The translations under genes and the position numbers were made by a program. From the NCBI RefSeq assembly GCF_018138145.1, contig NZ_CP073104.1, positions 2,914,001 through 2,978,000 of the forward strand: DNA of 64,000 nucleotides. Reading direction: 5' to 3'. Under the pieces are notes generated by a model. The model was not told the origin of the DNA and ran no database searches. It saw only the letters and a list, made by a program, of their open reading frames with translations. This document shows positions 42,352 through 51,564 of the stretch, piece by piece. Within the stretch, counting starts at the first letter, position 1, and the number at the start of each line of letters is the position of its first letter. Source of the DNA: Pseudomonas sp. SCA2728.1_7 (GTDB lineage Bacteria > Pseudomonadota > Gammaproteobacteria > Pseudomonadales > Pseudomonadaceae).

Positions 42352-42441
42352 TGTGGGAGCGAGCCTGCTCGCGAAGGCGGCGTGTCAGTTAGCTTCAATA
42401 TCGACTGATCCACCGCATTCGCGAGCAGGCTCGCTCCCACA
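42352..42441. repeat. REP pair (REPIN)
   Basis: TGTGGGAGCGAGCCTGCTCG with CGAA faces its reverse complement between the convergent rlmF and hupN genes. Confidence 0.93.
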
Positions 42442-42476
42442 TTGGCCCTGCGATTCAGCCACCAAATCGCAGACAC

Positions 42477-42517
42477 AAAAAAAACCGTGCCCGGATCGCT
42501 CCGGTGCACGGTTTTTT
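42477..42517. terminator. Bidirectional intrinsic terminator between rlmF and hupN
   Basis: AAAACCGTGC and GCACGGTTTT pair outside an inner CCGG/CCGG stem. Runs of A at the left and T at the right let it serve both converging genes. Confidence 0.9.
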
Positions 42518-42528
42518 ATTACTGCGTC

Positions 42529-42810
42529 TTACTTGTTCACAGCGTCGGTCAGGCCTTTGGCCACAACCAGCTTGATCACTTTCTTAGCAGGGATTTCGAT
42601 GGCAGCGCCAGTCGAAGGGTTACGGCCAGTGCGGGCAGGACGCTCGGTCACTTTCAGCTTGCCGATACCTGGCAAGGTGATTTCGCCGCCGTTTTCCAGC
42701 TGATCGGCAACGATTTGGCCCAATTGGTCCAGAGCGTTACGCGCGGTGGTTTTCGGCGCGTCGATAGCTTCAGCGATGTCGGCGATCAGTTGGTCTTTAG
42801 TAAGAGCCAT
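42529..42810 (-). CDS. hupN: HU-family DNA-binding protein
   Basis: A 93-residue HU protein from the ATG at 42810: MALTKDQLIADIAEAID ... GEITLPGIGKLKVTERPART then GRNPSTGAAIEIPAKKVIKL. The beta-arm Pro in RNPSTG is intact. HU bends and compacts DNA. Pseudomonas has several HU paralogues; I use hupN because it neighbours yejK and valS, as I remember for P. putida, so the symbol is less certain than the family. Confidence 0.85.
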   Translation of the reverse strand: MALTKDQLIADIAEAIDAPKTTARNALDQLGQIVADQLENGGEITLPGIGKLKVTERPARTGRNPSTGAAIEIPAKKVIKLVVAKGLTDAVNK

Positions 42811-43205
42811 GTAGTGTTCCTTCCCTATCAAATTCATATGGATTGCAGAGTGCAGTGTCAGCCATCGAGCCCGATCTTCTGGATCTGGCACCCTCGGCGA
42901 TAACCACGACGAGTCGGGTTATAGATACCGAAATCAGGGTTTGGTTCGACCTGACAAATGCTGATTGCACGCTTAACGCAGTGACTTCGCGTAAGACCGG
43001 GCAAAACTAGCACAGAGACGGGGAAATATCCGCCTCTAGCTACCCATTTGGTCAGCTTTATTGCTCTAAATCGGTAAAAAACTGCATAAGGCCGGTCGTG
43101 CGCCCCGGTTTCGCCCTACAACCCGCGCCAAAACCAGTGGTTGCGGTACACTTGGCACTTTTTCGGGGGAGCCTGCCCTCCTCCCATCCAACAGCCGAGA
43201 AGCCC
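42811..43205. promoter_or_regulatory. Divergent hupN/yejK promoter region
   Basis: These 395 bases contain no gene I can support and hold the promoters of both flanking genes. A plausible yejK promoter is TTGCTC at 43061-43066 and CATAAG at 43085-43090, with an 18-base spacer. I see no clear operator. Confidence 0.35.
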
Positions 43206-44210
43206 ATGCCGATCCGTCATTGCATCGTCCACCTGATCGACAAAAAACCCGACGGCACGCCCGCAGTTCTGCACGCCCGTGACACGGAACTGGCCGAGTC
43301 TGCAGCCATCGAAAACATGCTCGCCGACCTCAACGAGAGCTATAACGCCAAACAGGGCAAAGCCTGGGGCCTGTTTCATCCGGAATCGGGTGCGTTCCCG
43401 TTCAGCGGCTGGCTGAAGGAATACATGGAAGGCGGCAAGGACTTCACCGCGTTCAGCAAAGTCGCGGTCGAGCACCTGCAAAAATTGATGGAAGAGTCGA
43501 ACCTGTCGGTCGGCGGCCACGTGCTGTTCGCCCACTATCAGCAAGGCATGACCGATTACCTGGCAATCGCCCTGCTGCACCACAGCGAAGGCGTGGCAGT
43601 GACCGATGAGCTGGACGTGACCCCGTCGCGCCACCTCGACCTCGGCCAGTTGCACCTGGCGGCGCGCATCAACGTCTCCGAGTGGCAGAACAACAAGCAG
43701 TCCAAACAGTACATCTCGTTCATCAAGGGCAAGAACGGCAAAAAAGTCTCGGAATACTTCCGCGACTTCATCGGCTGCCAGGAAGGCGTCGACGGCCCGG
43801 GCGAGACGCGCACGCTGCTCAAGGCGTTCAGTGACTTCGTCGAGAGCGAAGACCTGCCCGAAGAGTCCGCTCGCGAGAAGACCAAAACCCTGGTCGATTA
43901 CGCCAGCAGCCAGGCCAAACTCGGCGAACCGATGGGTCTGGAAGAGTTGTCCGAGCTGATCGACGAGGAGCGCCCGAAAGCCTTCTACGATCACATCCGC
44001 AACAAGGATTACGGCCTGTCGCCAGAGATTCCGGCGGACAAACGCACCCTGAATCAATTCCGCCGCTTCACCGGCCGCGCCGAAGGCCTGTCGATCAGCT
44101 TTGAAGCGCACCTGCTGGGTTCGAAGATCGAATACGACGAAGAGGCTGGCACCCTGGTGATCAAAGGCCTGCCAACGTCGCTCACCGATCAGCTGAAGCG
44201 CCGTAACTGA
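43206..44210 (+). CDS. yejK: Nucleoid-associated protein YejK/NdpA
   Basis: A 334-residue protein of the NA37/YejK family: [20 protein letters not shown] at the start, then [20 protein letters not shown] and [20 protein letters not shown]. It binds nucleoid DNA and has been reported to affect topoisomerase activity in E. coli. The ATG at 43206 was chosen by homology over an upstream frame. Its TGA overlaps the ATG of the downstream glutaredoxin gene (TGATG), so they are coupled. Confidence 0.94.
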   Translation: MPIRHCIVHLIDKKPDGTPAVLHARDTELAESAAIENMLADLNESYNAKQGKAWGLFHPESGAFPFSGWLKEYMEGGKDFTAFSKVAVEHLQKLMEESNLSVGGHVLFAHYQQGMTDYLAIALLHHSEGVAVTDELDVTPSRHLDLGQLHLAARINVSEWQNNKQSKQYISFIKGKNGKKVSEYFRDFIGCQEGVDGPGETRTLLKAFSDFVESEDLPEESAREKTKTLVDYASSQAKLGEPMGLEELSELIDEERPKAFYDHIRNKDYGLSPEIPADKRTLNQFRRFTGRAEGLSISFEAHLLGSKIEYDEEAGTLVIKGLPTSLTDQLKRRN

Positions 44211-44560
44211 TGCTTGGCAATGTGCTGAAGAAGGTTGCGCTGGTTCTGCTGGTGGTCGTGGTCTATCAGAACTGGGGCAAGATCGAGCGGGTGTTCAATC
44301 CGTCGCAGATGGTTGCCGAGCAGACGCGCGCGCAGGCCAACGTCGTACTCTACGCCACCGACTGGTGCGGCTACTGCAAGCAGACCAAACGTTTTCTCGA
44401 CAGCAAGGGGATTCCGTTCAAGGAGTTCGATATCGAGAAGGACGCCGAGGCGCGCAAGGCCTATGAGGCATTGGGTGGACGCGGGATTCCGCTGATCGAC
44501 GTTAACGGCACATTGATTCGCGGGTTTGACGCGGACGAAATCCTCGCCGCCCTGAAATAA
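44210..44560 (+). CDS. Membrane-anchored glutaredoxin-family protein
   Basis: A 116-residue protein with one N-terminal hydrophobic anchor (VLKKVALVLLVVVVYQNWG) and a glutaredoxin fold with the redox motif YATDWCGYCKQTKRFLD and the cis-Pro segment GRGIPLIDVNG. The anchor suggests the thioredoxin-like domain lies at a membrane face, probably periplasmic. Overlap with yejK points to co-expression, though no functional link is known to me. Confidence 0.88.
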   Translation: MLGNVLKKVALVLLVVVVYQNWGKIERVFNPSQMVAEQTRAQANVVLYATDWCGYCKQTKRFLDSKGIPFKEFDIEKDAEARKAYEALGGRGIPLIDVNGTLIRGFDADEILAALK

Positions 44561-44562
44561 CC

Positions 44563-44652
44563 TGTAGGAGTGAGCCTGCTCGCGATAGCGGTGTGTCAGT
44601 CGATAAATCCGCCGATTGACACACCGCTATCGCGAGCAGGCTCACTCCTACA
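44563..44652. repeat. REP pair (REPIN), GTAGGAGTGAGCC variant
   Basis: TGTAGGAGTGAGCCTGCTCG with CGATAGCGG faces its reverse complement between the convergent glutaredoxin and GST genes. Confidence 0.93.
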
Positions 44653-44676
44653 AAGTTTTGCATCAGACTTGAGAGA

Positions 44677-45612
44677 TCAGCGTGCTTCGATACGGAAGCC
44701 GAAACGCGGGAAGTGCACATGCACCACACCGCCACGCTCATCTTCACGACGAATGATCAACTCTTCGCGACCGGCAAACAGCAACTCCCCCACCACCGGA
44801 TCAACCCCGTAATCCGTCGCCGAGATCGCCACCTGCTGCCCGGCCTTGAAGCCGTTCGGATCTACAAACTGCTCGCCAGGCAATGCCGCCGGTGTCGCGT
44901 TGCGTGCAACCTCAAGCGCCTCTTCCGACGTCATCGCACTGGCTGCGCCATGGCCAAAGCCCAGCACTCGTCCCAACCAGGCCGCAACAGCCGGATAATC
45001 ATCCACCAGTGGAGCCGTGACATGCGTAGCCTTGAGGAACCACAGCGGATGCGCCAGCGCGAAGTCGGCAATCGACGGCTCGCCGAACAGGAAGTCGCCC
45101 TGCTCGCGCTGTAACTGCTGCTCAAGGCGAGCCATGATCGTCGGCCACTGATGCTTGGCTTGTTCGGCAGACAAACGCGTGGCGCTGCCACCACTGAACA
45201 GACCGGCGCGGTCGGCGATAAAAGCCTTGATCGCTTCCGGCGGCAACTTGGCGAAGCGCACCGCCACCGATTCCGGCTGAAACACCAGACTCACCGCATG
45301 TTGAAACACCACCGAGTCAGCCCACGTGGCAAAACTGGCAGCGGTGAATTCCTGACCCTCAGGAAAGAACGCCGGCAAGGCTTTTTCCTGCTCCAGACGA
45401 CGGGCGATCAGCGAAGTGTCGCAATAGATATCAGCGCCAATCTGCAACACCGGGGTCTTGCGATAGCCACCGGTCAGGGCGGTCAGATCCGGTTTCGGCA
45501 TCACCGGCGAGATGTGCACCGAGCGCCACGACAAGCCTTTGAAGCCCAGCAGCAGACGGGCCTTCTCGGCAAATGGAGAGGTCGGGTAATGGTGGAGAAT
45601 CAACTCGGACAT
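44677..45612 (-). CDS. Glutathione S-transferase family protein
   Basis: A 311-residue protein. The N-terminal thioredoxin-like domain (1-80) contains HHYPTSPFAEKARLLLGFKG and the cis-Pro run RKTPVLQIGADIYCDTSLIA with its Asp-Thr-Ser. A helical C-terminal domain follows (about 95-215). It is longer than typical GSTs (200-230) because of a C-terminal extension of about 90 residues (AISATDYGVDPVVGELLFAG) that I do not recognise. Substrate unknown. Confidence 0.85.
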   Translation of the reverse strand: MSELILHHYPTSPFAEKARLLLGFKGLSWRSVHISPVMPKPDLTALTGGYRKTPVLQIGADIYCDTSLIARRLEQEKALPAFFPEGQEFTAASFATWADSVVFQHAVSLVFQPESVAVRFAKLPPEAIKAFIADRAGLFSGGSATRLSAEQAKHQWPTIMARLEQQLQREQGDFLFGEPSIADFALAHPLWFLKATHVTAPLVDDYPAVAAWLGRVLGFGHGAASAMTSEEALEVARNATPAALPGEQFVDPNGFKAGQQVAISATDYGVDPVVGELLFAGREELIIRREDERGGVVHVHFPRFGFRIEAR

Positions 45613-45696
45613 GCTCGGCTCCGCCGCTCAGATAGTGAGCCAGCAGCTTAGCGTGCATTTGCTTAGCAGCCTACAGATCTGCCTGATGGGAACCAA

Positions 45697-45999
45697 TCAG
45701 TCAGATTGATAAGACGCGACCAGACACTCCTTCGCGCTCTTCCTGAGTTTTTTGATTAACCGTTCCTGGCGCAACGCATCGCTTTTATCGCGGCACAGCT
45801 CGGTGTAGACCAGCGCCATCGCCGGGCTGGAGAGAAAGAACCGCGCGCCTTTGCCGCTTTGATGCTTGGCGAAGCGACGCACTGGATCATCGCTGACCCC
45901 GCAATACAACGAGCCATTGGCGGCGCGAACGAGGTAGACGAACCAGGACTTGCTCACTGGTTCGGCAGCGTCGACGGATTTTTCGCTAAGGCTGGTCAC
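45697..45999 (-). CDS. GIY-YIG nuclease family protein (UPF0213 type)
   Basis: A 100-residue protein with the single-domain GIY-YIG fold: [35 protein letters not shown], and [20 protein letters not shown] then [10 protein letters not shown]. The catalytic Tyr/Arg/Glu positions of the family are visible. The first about 17 residues ([17 protein letters not shown]) are an extension before the domain. Role uncertain; some relatives act on DNA ends. Confidence 0.88.
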   Translation of the reverse strand: MTSLSEKSVDAAEPVSKSWFVYLVRAANGSLYCGVSDDPVRRFAKHQSGKGARFFLSSPAMALVYTELCRDKSDALRQERLIKKLRKSAKECLVASYQSD

Positions 46000-46039
46000 T
46001 TCGGGATCTGAACGCGTAGGAAAACAGGCGGCGATCTTA

Positions 46040-46510
46040 TCAGCGACCGGCCTGAAATGCCTTCAGTCCCTTCAGCGCCTGGGCGCGCACGGCGTTGCGC
46101 ACCAACGGTGTCCAGCCGAGCAGCAGGCCTTTGAAACCCAGGGCCTGACGCGACCAGCGCCACAGGTCGAAGTGGTCGTGGTGCTCGCAGATCTTGCCGT
46201 CACGGAAGACGAAACGGGCCTGGATATCGTTGATGACGATGTTGCCGGTCTGGCTGAACAGGTAGGTCGCGACCCAATGTGCGCCGCCGCTGCGCTCATC
46301 GGCGCGGACGTTGTCGAAGGTCAGCGAGAAATCCTTGGCCCGAGTGGTGAGCATGCGCCACATGTCGCCAGCATCGCGCCCGTGCAGTTCACCGAAGGCC
46401 GGATCGCTGAACACTACGTCATCGGTGTAGCAGGCGGCCATGGCTTCGGCGTCGAGGCGCTGGAAGGCCTGGTAAAAGCGGGTGATCAACGCGGCGTGGG
46501 CTTCGCTCAT
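46040..46510 (-). CDS. Nuclear transport factor 2 (SnoaL-like) family protein
   Basis: A 156-residue protein of the NTF2/SnoaL fold: [20 protein letters not shown] then [20 protein letters not shown], and [20 protein letters not shown] in the sheet. The ATG at 46510 follows GGAGA. Family members range from isomerases to binding proteins; no catalytic assignment can be made. It ends 40 bases upstream of the GIY-YIG gene on the same strand. Confidence 0.85.
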   Translation of the reverse strand: MSEAHAALITRFYQAFQRLDAEAMAACYTDDVVFSDPAFGELHGRDAGDMWRMLTTRAKDFSLTFDNVRADERSGGAHWVATYLFSQTGNIVINDIQARFVFRDGKICEHHDHFDLWRWSRQALGFKGLLLGWTPLVRNAVRAQALKGLKAFQAGR

Positions 46511-46613
46511 GGGCAATCTCCAAAATAGGTACAGATTGCCAGCACGATAATCTGCAATGCGCAGAAACACTATCGGCATTCGCAAACCGAATACCTGCTG
46601 TACACAAAACCCA

Positions 46614-46702
46614 TGTAGGAGTGAGCCTGCTCGCGATAGCGGTGTGTCAGTCAGCGCAACGTTGACTGGTATAAAGCTATCGCGAGCAGGCTCACTCCTA
46701 CA
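46614..46702. repeat. REP pair (REPIN), GTAGGAGTGAGCC variant
   Basis: TGTAGGAGTGAGCCTGCTCG with CGATAGCGG faces its reverse complement between two minus-strand genes, downstream of the CynX-type transporter. Confidence 0.93.
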
Positions 46703-46714
46703 GTTTGAACCGCG

Positions 46715-48019
46715 TCAGATTTTTTCGCTTTGCACTTGCACGTACAGCGCACGCCCGGCGCCGAGGCCGGCGATGATTGCGCCGGTGCCAATGATGCCGA
46801 AGATCCAGCCCACGGCATTCCAGCCGCCGGTCCAGTCATGCACCACGCCGACGGCGAACGGCCCCATCGACGCCAGCGTATAGCCGAAGCCCTGAGACAT
46901 GCTCGACAGGTTCGCCGCGACATGGGAATCGCGCGAACGCAGCACGATCAACGTCAGCGCCAGACTGAACGTACCACCCTGCCCCAGCCCCAGTAGAATC
47001 GCCCAGCCCCACAGGCCTTCGATCGGCGCGTACAGGCAGCCGAACAGACCGCCAAGGGTCAGCGCCATCACCACCACAATCGCCAGACGCTGATCCTTGC
47101 CACGCGTCGCCAGCCACGGCGCGGCCAGAGAACTGGCAAGTTGAATGATCACCGAACCGGACAACACCAGACCGGCCTGGGTTGGTGTCAGTCCACGACC
47201 GATCAGGATCGACGGCAACCAGCCGAAGACGATGTAGGCCAGCGACGATTGCAGGCCCATGTACAAGGTCACCTGCCAGGCCAGCGGATCACGCAGCAGA
47301 CCGCGCACGCGATAGGCGACGTTGTGCGCGCCATGCTTTTGCCCGACTTGCGGCAGCCAGAACACCGCAGCAACCAGCGCCGGAATCACCCAGAAACCCA
47401 GGCCCATCGCCCAGCTGCCACCAAAATGCTCACTCAACGGCACGCTGGAACCGGCCGCCATCGCCGCGCCCAGACACAACGCCATGGTGTAGACGCCGGT
47501 CATGGTGCCGGCGTGTTTGGCGAAGTCGCGTTTGACGATGCCCGGCAACAGAACACCGATGATGCCGATGCTGGCGCCGCCCAATACGCTGCCGGCGAAC
47601 AGGCCGATCTCACCGAAGTTGCTGCGCAGGATAATCCCGCCAGCGAGCGTCAGCAGAATCCCCAGCACCACCCGCTCAGCGCCAAAACGTCGCGCCAGAA
47701 TAGGCGCCAAGGGTGCAAACAAACCGAGGCAGAGCACCGGCAACGTGGTCAGCAAACCGGCCTGAGCTGCCGATAATCCGAGGCTTTTCGACACGTCACT
47801 GAGCAGCGGCGCCATGCTCGACAGCGCCGGGCGCAAATTCAGCGCCACCAGAATCAGACCCAGCAGCAACAACCACGGCCGGCGCACCAGCGGATGGCTT
47901 TGTTGCACTTGTTCGTCATCGGCCTCGGCGTCGATCAGCAGTTCTTCAAGTTCTGCCGTGCGCTTGGGGGTTGTGGATATCTCGTTGCGGGACATGGATT
48001 TCTCGGTTTCAAGGTTCAT
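46715..48019 (-). CDS. CynX/NimT-family MFS transporter
   Basis: A 434-residue MFS protein with about twelve hydrophobic segments after a 48-residue acidic N-terminal tail. The first membrane block WLLLLGLILVALNLRPALSS and AGLLTTLPVLCLGLFAPLAP are typical of the cyanate/2-nitroimidazole transporter branch (CynX, NimT, YycB). Its start overlaps the end of the upstream GntR gene by 11 bases, so the regulator probably controls this transporter. Substrate unknown. Confidence 0.87.
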   Translation of the reverse strand: MNLETEKSMSRNEISTTPKRTAELEELLIDAEADDEQVQQSHPLVRRPWLLLLGLILVALNLRPALSSMAPLLSDVSKSLGLSAAQAGLLTTLPVLCLGLFAPLAPILARRFGAERVVLGILLTLAGGIILRSNFGEIGLFAGSVLGGASIGIIGVLLPGIVKRDFAKHAGTMTGVYTMALCLGAAMAAGSSVPLSEHFGGSWAMGLGFWVIPALVAAVFWLPQVGQKHGAHNVAYRVRGLLRDPLAWQVTLYMGLQSSLAYIVFGWLPSILIGRGLTPTQAGLVLSGSVIIQLASSLAAPWLATRGKDQRLAIVVVMALTLGGLFGCLYAPIEGLWGWAILLGLGQGGTFSLALTLIVLRSRDSHVAANLSSMSQGFGYTLASMGPFAVGVVHDWTGGWNAVGWIFGIIGTGAIIAGLGAGRALYVQVQSEKI

Positions 48020-48668
48020 TGATCAACTGCCTCGACAAGGCTTTGGCCCGTTCCGGGTCGCGTTGCTCGACCGCATCGAGCAACTCGATGTGCAGATCGA
48101 ACACTTCCTGACGGCGCGGGACGATGTTCAGGGTCTGGCGCAACTGCGCGCCGACGATGCTGGAGAAATAGCGATACAACTCGCTGAGGGTCGGGTTGTG
48201 CGCGGCGTCGACCAAGCGACGGTGGAACACCAGATCGCAGGCGATGTAGGTGTCGAGATCGCCGTGGTAGTGGCTGCCGCTGGTGCCGAGCGCCTCACGC
48301 AATGCGACGAGGTCTTCTTCGGTACGACGTAACGCCGCCAGGCCGATGGCCTCGACTTCGAGGATGTGGCGGGTTTCCCGTGCCTGTTCCAGCGAGCATT
48401 GCGACAGCGCTTTCAGGGTATCCATCGGATCGACCACTGCGCGCAGATAACTGCCATCGCCCTGACGAATCTCGATCAGCCCTGAAAACGCCAGCACGCG
48501 CATGGCTTCGCGCACGGTGTTGCGGCTGATGCCCAGCTCGGCGCACAGCTCGGGTTCGGTCGGCAAACGCTCGCCAACCTGCCAGGCACCGCTGTTGATG
48601 CGCTGACGGAGTTGATCCAAGGCCTGATCGACCAGGGATCGCTTAACGAGTGGAGAAATGTCTGACAT
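48009..48668 (-). CDS. FadR-subfamily GntR transcriptional regulator
   Basis: A 219-residue regulator: N-terminal winged helix (about 8-75, with ALDQLRQRINSGAWQVGERL and LCAELGISRNTVREAMRVLA) and a C-terminal FCD helical domain (about 90-215) with an Asp/His pattern that binds metal and ligand (CDLVFHRRLVDAAHNPTLSE). The ATG at 48668 (MSDISPLVKR) was chosen by homology. Two palindromes sit just upstream. It is coupled to the CynX-type transporter. Confidence 0.9.
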   Translation of the reverse strand: MSDISPLVKRSLVDQALDQLRQRINSGAWQVGERLPTEPELCAELGISRNTVREAMRVLAFSGLIEIRQGDGSYLRAVVDPMDTLKALSQCSLEQARETRHILEVEAIGLAALRRTEEDLVALREALGTSGSHYHGDLDTYIACDLVFHRRLVDAAHNPTLSELYRYFSSIVGAQLRQTLNIVPRRQEVFDLHIELLDAVEQRDPERAKALSRQLINEP

Positions 48669-48681
48669 AGGATTCGCCCTT

Positions 48682-48722
48682 TCATCCAATCATAGGATGA
48701 ATTTTCTGACATGTTAGTCAGA
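48682..48722. promoter_or_regulatory. Two palindromes upstream of the GntR-CynX pair
   Basis: TCATCC-N7-GGATGA at 48682-48700 and TCTGAC-N6-GTCAGA at 48705-48722 lie side by side, 14 bases or more upstream of the chosen GntR start. They are likely operators for autoregulation, though the ligand and the exact site are unknown. Confidence 0.5.
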
Positions 48723-48789
48723 CCCGTGTAGGACGGCAACCACCTAGGGTCAATCGGAGACACATGAAGCGGTATTTTCGATTGGTGAA

Positions 48790-48810
48790 AATTACCCTTT
48801 AAGGGTAATT
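48790..48810. promoter_or_regulatory. Perfect palindrome upstream of mqsR, likely MqsA operator
   Basis: AATTACCCTT and AAGGGTAATT flank a single T, 24 bases before the mqsR start. MqsA antitoxins bind palindromes of the same overall plan (in E. coli AACCT/AGGTT), so this is the expected autoregulatory site. Confidence 0.7.
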
Positions 48811-48834
48811 TCAGGGACAGGGTTTTGGTTTCTT

Positions 48835-49146
48835 ATGGAAAAGAACACACCCCATTATGAGCTGGCGGTGATCAAGGCTGAGGTGAGGCGGTTAGGTCAA
48901 AAAGCTTTCACCAAAGCTTCGGTCAAATCAGCTGAGAAGCTCGGCTTCAACCTCAGCGAAATGCTAGAGATCGTTTTCGAGCTACAAACCAGGATGTTGT
49001 ACAAATCGATGACTACTTATGACGATCATCGAATCTGGCAAGACGTGTATCACATCAATTCACGAGATCAGGAGATTTACATCAAGGTGACCTACCGCCC
49101 CGGCGGCAGCCCACCGGTAATCTCCTTCAAGGAGAAAAACCCATGA
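48835..49146 (+). CDS. mqsR: MqsR-family toxin (mRNA interferase)
   Basis: A 103-residue protein close to E. coli MqsR (98 residues): MEKNTPHYELAVIKAEVRRL, then RMLYKSMTTYDDHRIWQDVY and IYIKVTYRPGGSPPVISFKE. The RelE-like fold residues Lys-Ser-Met-Thr-Thr-Tyr and the terminal SFKEK are kept. In E. coli MqsR cuts mRNA at GCU. The stop overlaps the mqsA start by four bases. No strong ribosome site is visible, which fits low toxin translation. Confidence 0.92.
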   Translation: MEKNTPHYELAVIKAEVRRLGQKAFTKASVKSAEKLGFNLSEMLEIVFELQTRMLYKSMTTYDDHRIWQDVYHINSRDQEIYIKVTYRPGGSPPVISFKEKNP

Positions 49147-49631
49147 AAACCCAGCAATGTGTCAGCTGCGGTGCACGTGAGGGAATGAGGCATTTCCAGG
49201 GTCGCGGAGAAACCCTGAGTGTCAAAGGCATGGAGCGCCGAGTAGACGATCTATCTGGTTGGGAGTGCCAGAAGTGCGGTGAAGTGGAATGGGATTTCGA
49301 CACCGATAGTGCTGAGCGTTATTGTGATGCCGGTGACGAGCTGGTTCTCGCTGGCAGACAAATGATCGGCGCCGAGATGAAACGTATTCGACGCAAATTG
49401 CACCTGACGCAGAAAGAGACGGTGCAACTGCTCTCTGGTGGCGGGCATAACGCATTCTCTCGCTACGAACGCGGCGAGTTACTTCCACCCAAAGCATTGG
49501 TGCTGCTGATGCGTCTATTGGATCGTCATCCCTACATGCTCGTCGATATCCAGACCTTGGCTGAAGGCGCAGACCTGCGAGGTTTCACGCACACCGTACA
49601 CAAGGAACACGAAACCCTCACCGTTTCCTGA
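49143..49631 (+). CDS. mqsA: MqsA-family antitoxin
   Basis: A 162-residue antitoxin. The N-terminal zinc domain has two CxxC pairs (CVSCGAREGMRHFQGRGETL; WECQKCGEVEWD) and neutralises MqsR. The C-terminal Xre-type helix-turn-helix (RIRRKLHLTQKETVQLLSGG, GHNAFSRYERGELLPPKALV) binds DNA. It is about 30 residues longer than E. coli MqsA because of a tail (TLAEGADLRGFTHTVHKEHE) after the HTH. An intrinsic terminator follows. Confidence 0.92.
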   Translation: MKTQQCVSCGAREGMRHFQGRGETLSVKGMERRVDDLSGWECQKCGEVEWDFDTDSAERYCDAGDELVLAGRQMIGAEMKRIRRKLHLTQKETVQLLSGGGHNAFSRYERGELLPPKALVLLMRLLDRHPYMLVDIQTLAEGADLRGFTHTVHKEHETLTVS

Positions 49632-49643
49632 ACCACAAAAAAC

Positions 49644-49666
49644 AAACCCGGCACAAGGCCGGGTTT
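49644..49666. terminator. Intrinsic terminator between mqsA and aapP
   Basis: AAACCCGGC and GCCGGGTTT pair around a 5-base loop between convergent genes. A-rich sequence at the left and T-rich at the right allow both directions. Confidence 0.8.
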
Positions 49667-49683
49667 GATTTACACACAAACCA

Positions 49684-50448
49684 TCAGTGCAAAATCTGAC
49701 TCAAGAACAACTTCGTCCGCTCATTCTGCGGATTATCGAAGAAGTCATTCGGCGCCGCCTGTTCAACGATCTCACCCTTGTCCATGAAGATCACACGGTT
49801 GGCCACGGTACGGGCAAAGCCCATCTCGTGGGTCACGCAGAGCATGGTCATGCCGTCTTCAGCCAGACCGATCATGGTGTCGAGTACTTCCTTCACCATC
49901 TCCGGATCGAGCGCTGAAGTCGGTTCATCGAACAGCATGATTTTCGGCTTCATGCACAGGGCGCGGGCGATCGCCACACGCTGTTGCTGACCACCGGACA
50001 GTTGCCCCGGGAATTTATGCGCCTGCTCCGGAATGCGTACGCGTTCCAGGTAATGCATGGCGATTTCCTCGGCCTTGCGCTTGGGCATCTTGCGCACCCA
50101 CATTGGCGCCAGGGTGCAGTTCTGCAAAATGGTCAGGTGCGGGAACAGGTTGAAGTGCTGGAACACCATGCCGACTTCGCGGCGGATCGCTTCGATCTGC
50201 TTGAGGTCGTTGGTCAGTTCCACGCCGTCGACGACGATGCGGCCCTGCTGGTGCTCTTCCAGACGATTGAGGCAACGAATCGTCGTCGACTTACCCGACC
50301 CCGACGGGCCGCACAGGACGATACGCTCGCCCTGTTTGACATTGAGGTTGATGTCTTTGAGCACGTGGAACTGGCCGTACCACTTGTTGACGCCCTGCAT
50401 CTGAATAATGCCTTCAGGACCTACAGGCTTTTTGATTGCTTCACTCAT
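49684..50448 (-). CDS. aapP: General L-amino acid ABC transporter ATP-binding protein
   Basis: A 254-residue ABC ATPase of the polar amino-acid type. Walker A is [20 protein letters not shown], the signature [19 protein letters not shown], Walker [16 protein letters not shown], and the switch His is in [10 protein letters not shown]. It powers import through AapQ/AapM. It is the last gene of aapJQMP, 11 bases after aapM. Confidence 0.93.
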   Translation of the reverse strand: MSEAIKKPVGPEGIIQMQGVNKWYGQFHVLKDINLNVKQGERIVLCGPSGSGKSTTIRCLNRLEEHQQGRIVVDGVELTNDLKQIEAIRREVGMVFQHFNLFPHLTILQNCTLAPMWVRKMPKRKAEEIAMHYLERVRIPEQAHKFPGQLSGGQQQRVAIARALCMKPKIMLFDEPTSALDPEMVKEVLDTMIGLAEDGMTMLCVTHEMGFARTVANRVIFMDKGEIVEQAAPNDFFDNPQNERTKLFLSQILH

Positions 50449-50459
50449 TTACAGAACTC

Positions 50460-51554
50460 CTAACGCTTGTGGCCAGTGTCGAGCTTGCGTTCCAGATGCA
50501 TGGAATAGCGCGACATACCAAAACAGAAAATCCAGAACACCAGGGCGGCGAACACGTAGCCTTCGGTGGCCATGCCCAGCCATTTCGGATCGGCAGCGGC
50601 TTGTTTGACGCTGTTGAGCAGGTCAAAGAGGCCGATGATGATCACCAGACTGGTGTCCTTGAACAGCGCAATGAAGGTGTTGACGATGCCGGGAATGACC
50701 AGCTTCAGGGCTTGCGGCAAAATCACCAGGCCCATCGAACGCCAGTATCCGAGGCCCATCGCTGCAGCCGCTTCGTACTGACCTTTGGGGATCGCTTGCA
50801 GACCACCGCGCACCACTTCGGCCACATAGGCCGACTGGAACAGGATCACGCCGATCAGCGCCCGCAGCAGCTTGTCGAAGTTCATGCCTTCGGGCAGGAA
50901 CAGCGGCAGCATCACCGAGGACATGAACAGCACCGTGATCAACGGCACGCCTCGCCAGAACTCGATGAAGGTCACGCAGACCACCCGAATCGCTGGCATG
51001 TTCGAACGACGACCCAGCGCCAGCACGATCCCCAGTGGCAAAGCTCCCGCGATACCGACAGTGGCGATCACCAGGGTCAGCATCAGGCCGCCCCACTGGC
51101 TGGTTGCCACCGGAGTCAGACCGAAACCGCCGTGCAACAGGGTGAAGGCAATGATCGGGTACAGCACCAGGAAGCTCAGCCCGTAGATCGCTTTACGCGG
51201 CACACGCGAGATGAACAATGGCGCCGCGCCGATCACCGCCAGCCACACGGTCAGGTCGACGCGCCAGCGCAACTCCGTCGGGTAGTAGCCGTACATGAAC
51301 TGGCCGAAACGCTGCTGAATGAACACCCAGCAGGCGCCCTCCTTGGTGCAGTCGGCGCGGGTGGTGCCGACCCAGTTGGCATCGACAATCGCCCAGCTGA
51401 GGATCGGTGGCACCACGAGATAAATCAGGTAGAACGCAAACAGCGTCAGCAGGGTGTTGAGCCAGCTGGAGAACATGTTCGCGCGCATCCACGCCACCAC
51501 GCCGATGCTGCTGTTCGGTGGGGGCATGTCAGGTTTGAAAGTATGAGTACTCAT
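50460..51554 (-). CDS. aapM: General L-amino acid ABC transporter permease AapM
   Basis: A 364-residue inner-membrane permease. It has an N-terminal extension with extra membrane segments and a soluble part (WVGTTRADCTKEGACWVFIQ), typical of AapM, followed by the HisM-like permease core ending in the EAA loop AAAMGLGYWRSMGLVILPQA. It pairs with AapQ. Ten bases separate it from aapQ. Confidence 0.93.
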   Translation of the reverse strand: MSTHTFKPDMPPPNSSIGVVAWMRANMFSSWLNTLLTLFAFYLIYLVVPPILSWAIVDANWVGTTRADCTKEGACWVFIQQRFGQFMYGYYPTELRWRVDLTVWLAVIGAAPLFISRVPRKAIYGLSFLVLYPIIAFTLLHGGFGLTPVATSQWGGLMLTLVIATVGIAGALPLGIVLALGRRSNMPAIRVVCVTFIEFWRGVPLITVLFMSSVMLPLFLPEGMNFDKLLRALIGVILFQSAYVAEVVRGGLQAIPKGQYEAAAAMGLGYWRSMGLVILPQALKLVIPGIVNTFIALFKDTSLVIIIGLFDLLNSVKQAAADPKWLGMATEGYVFAALVFWIFCFGMSRYSMHLERKLDTGHKR

Positions 51555-51564
51555 GCGCTTTTCC

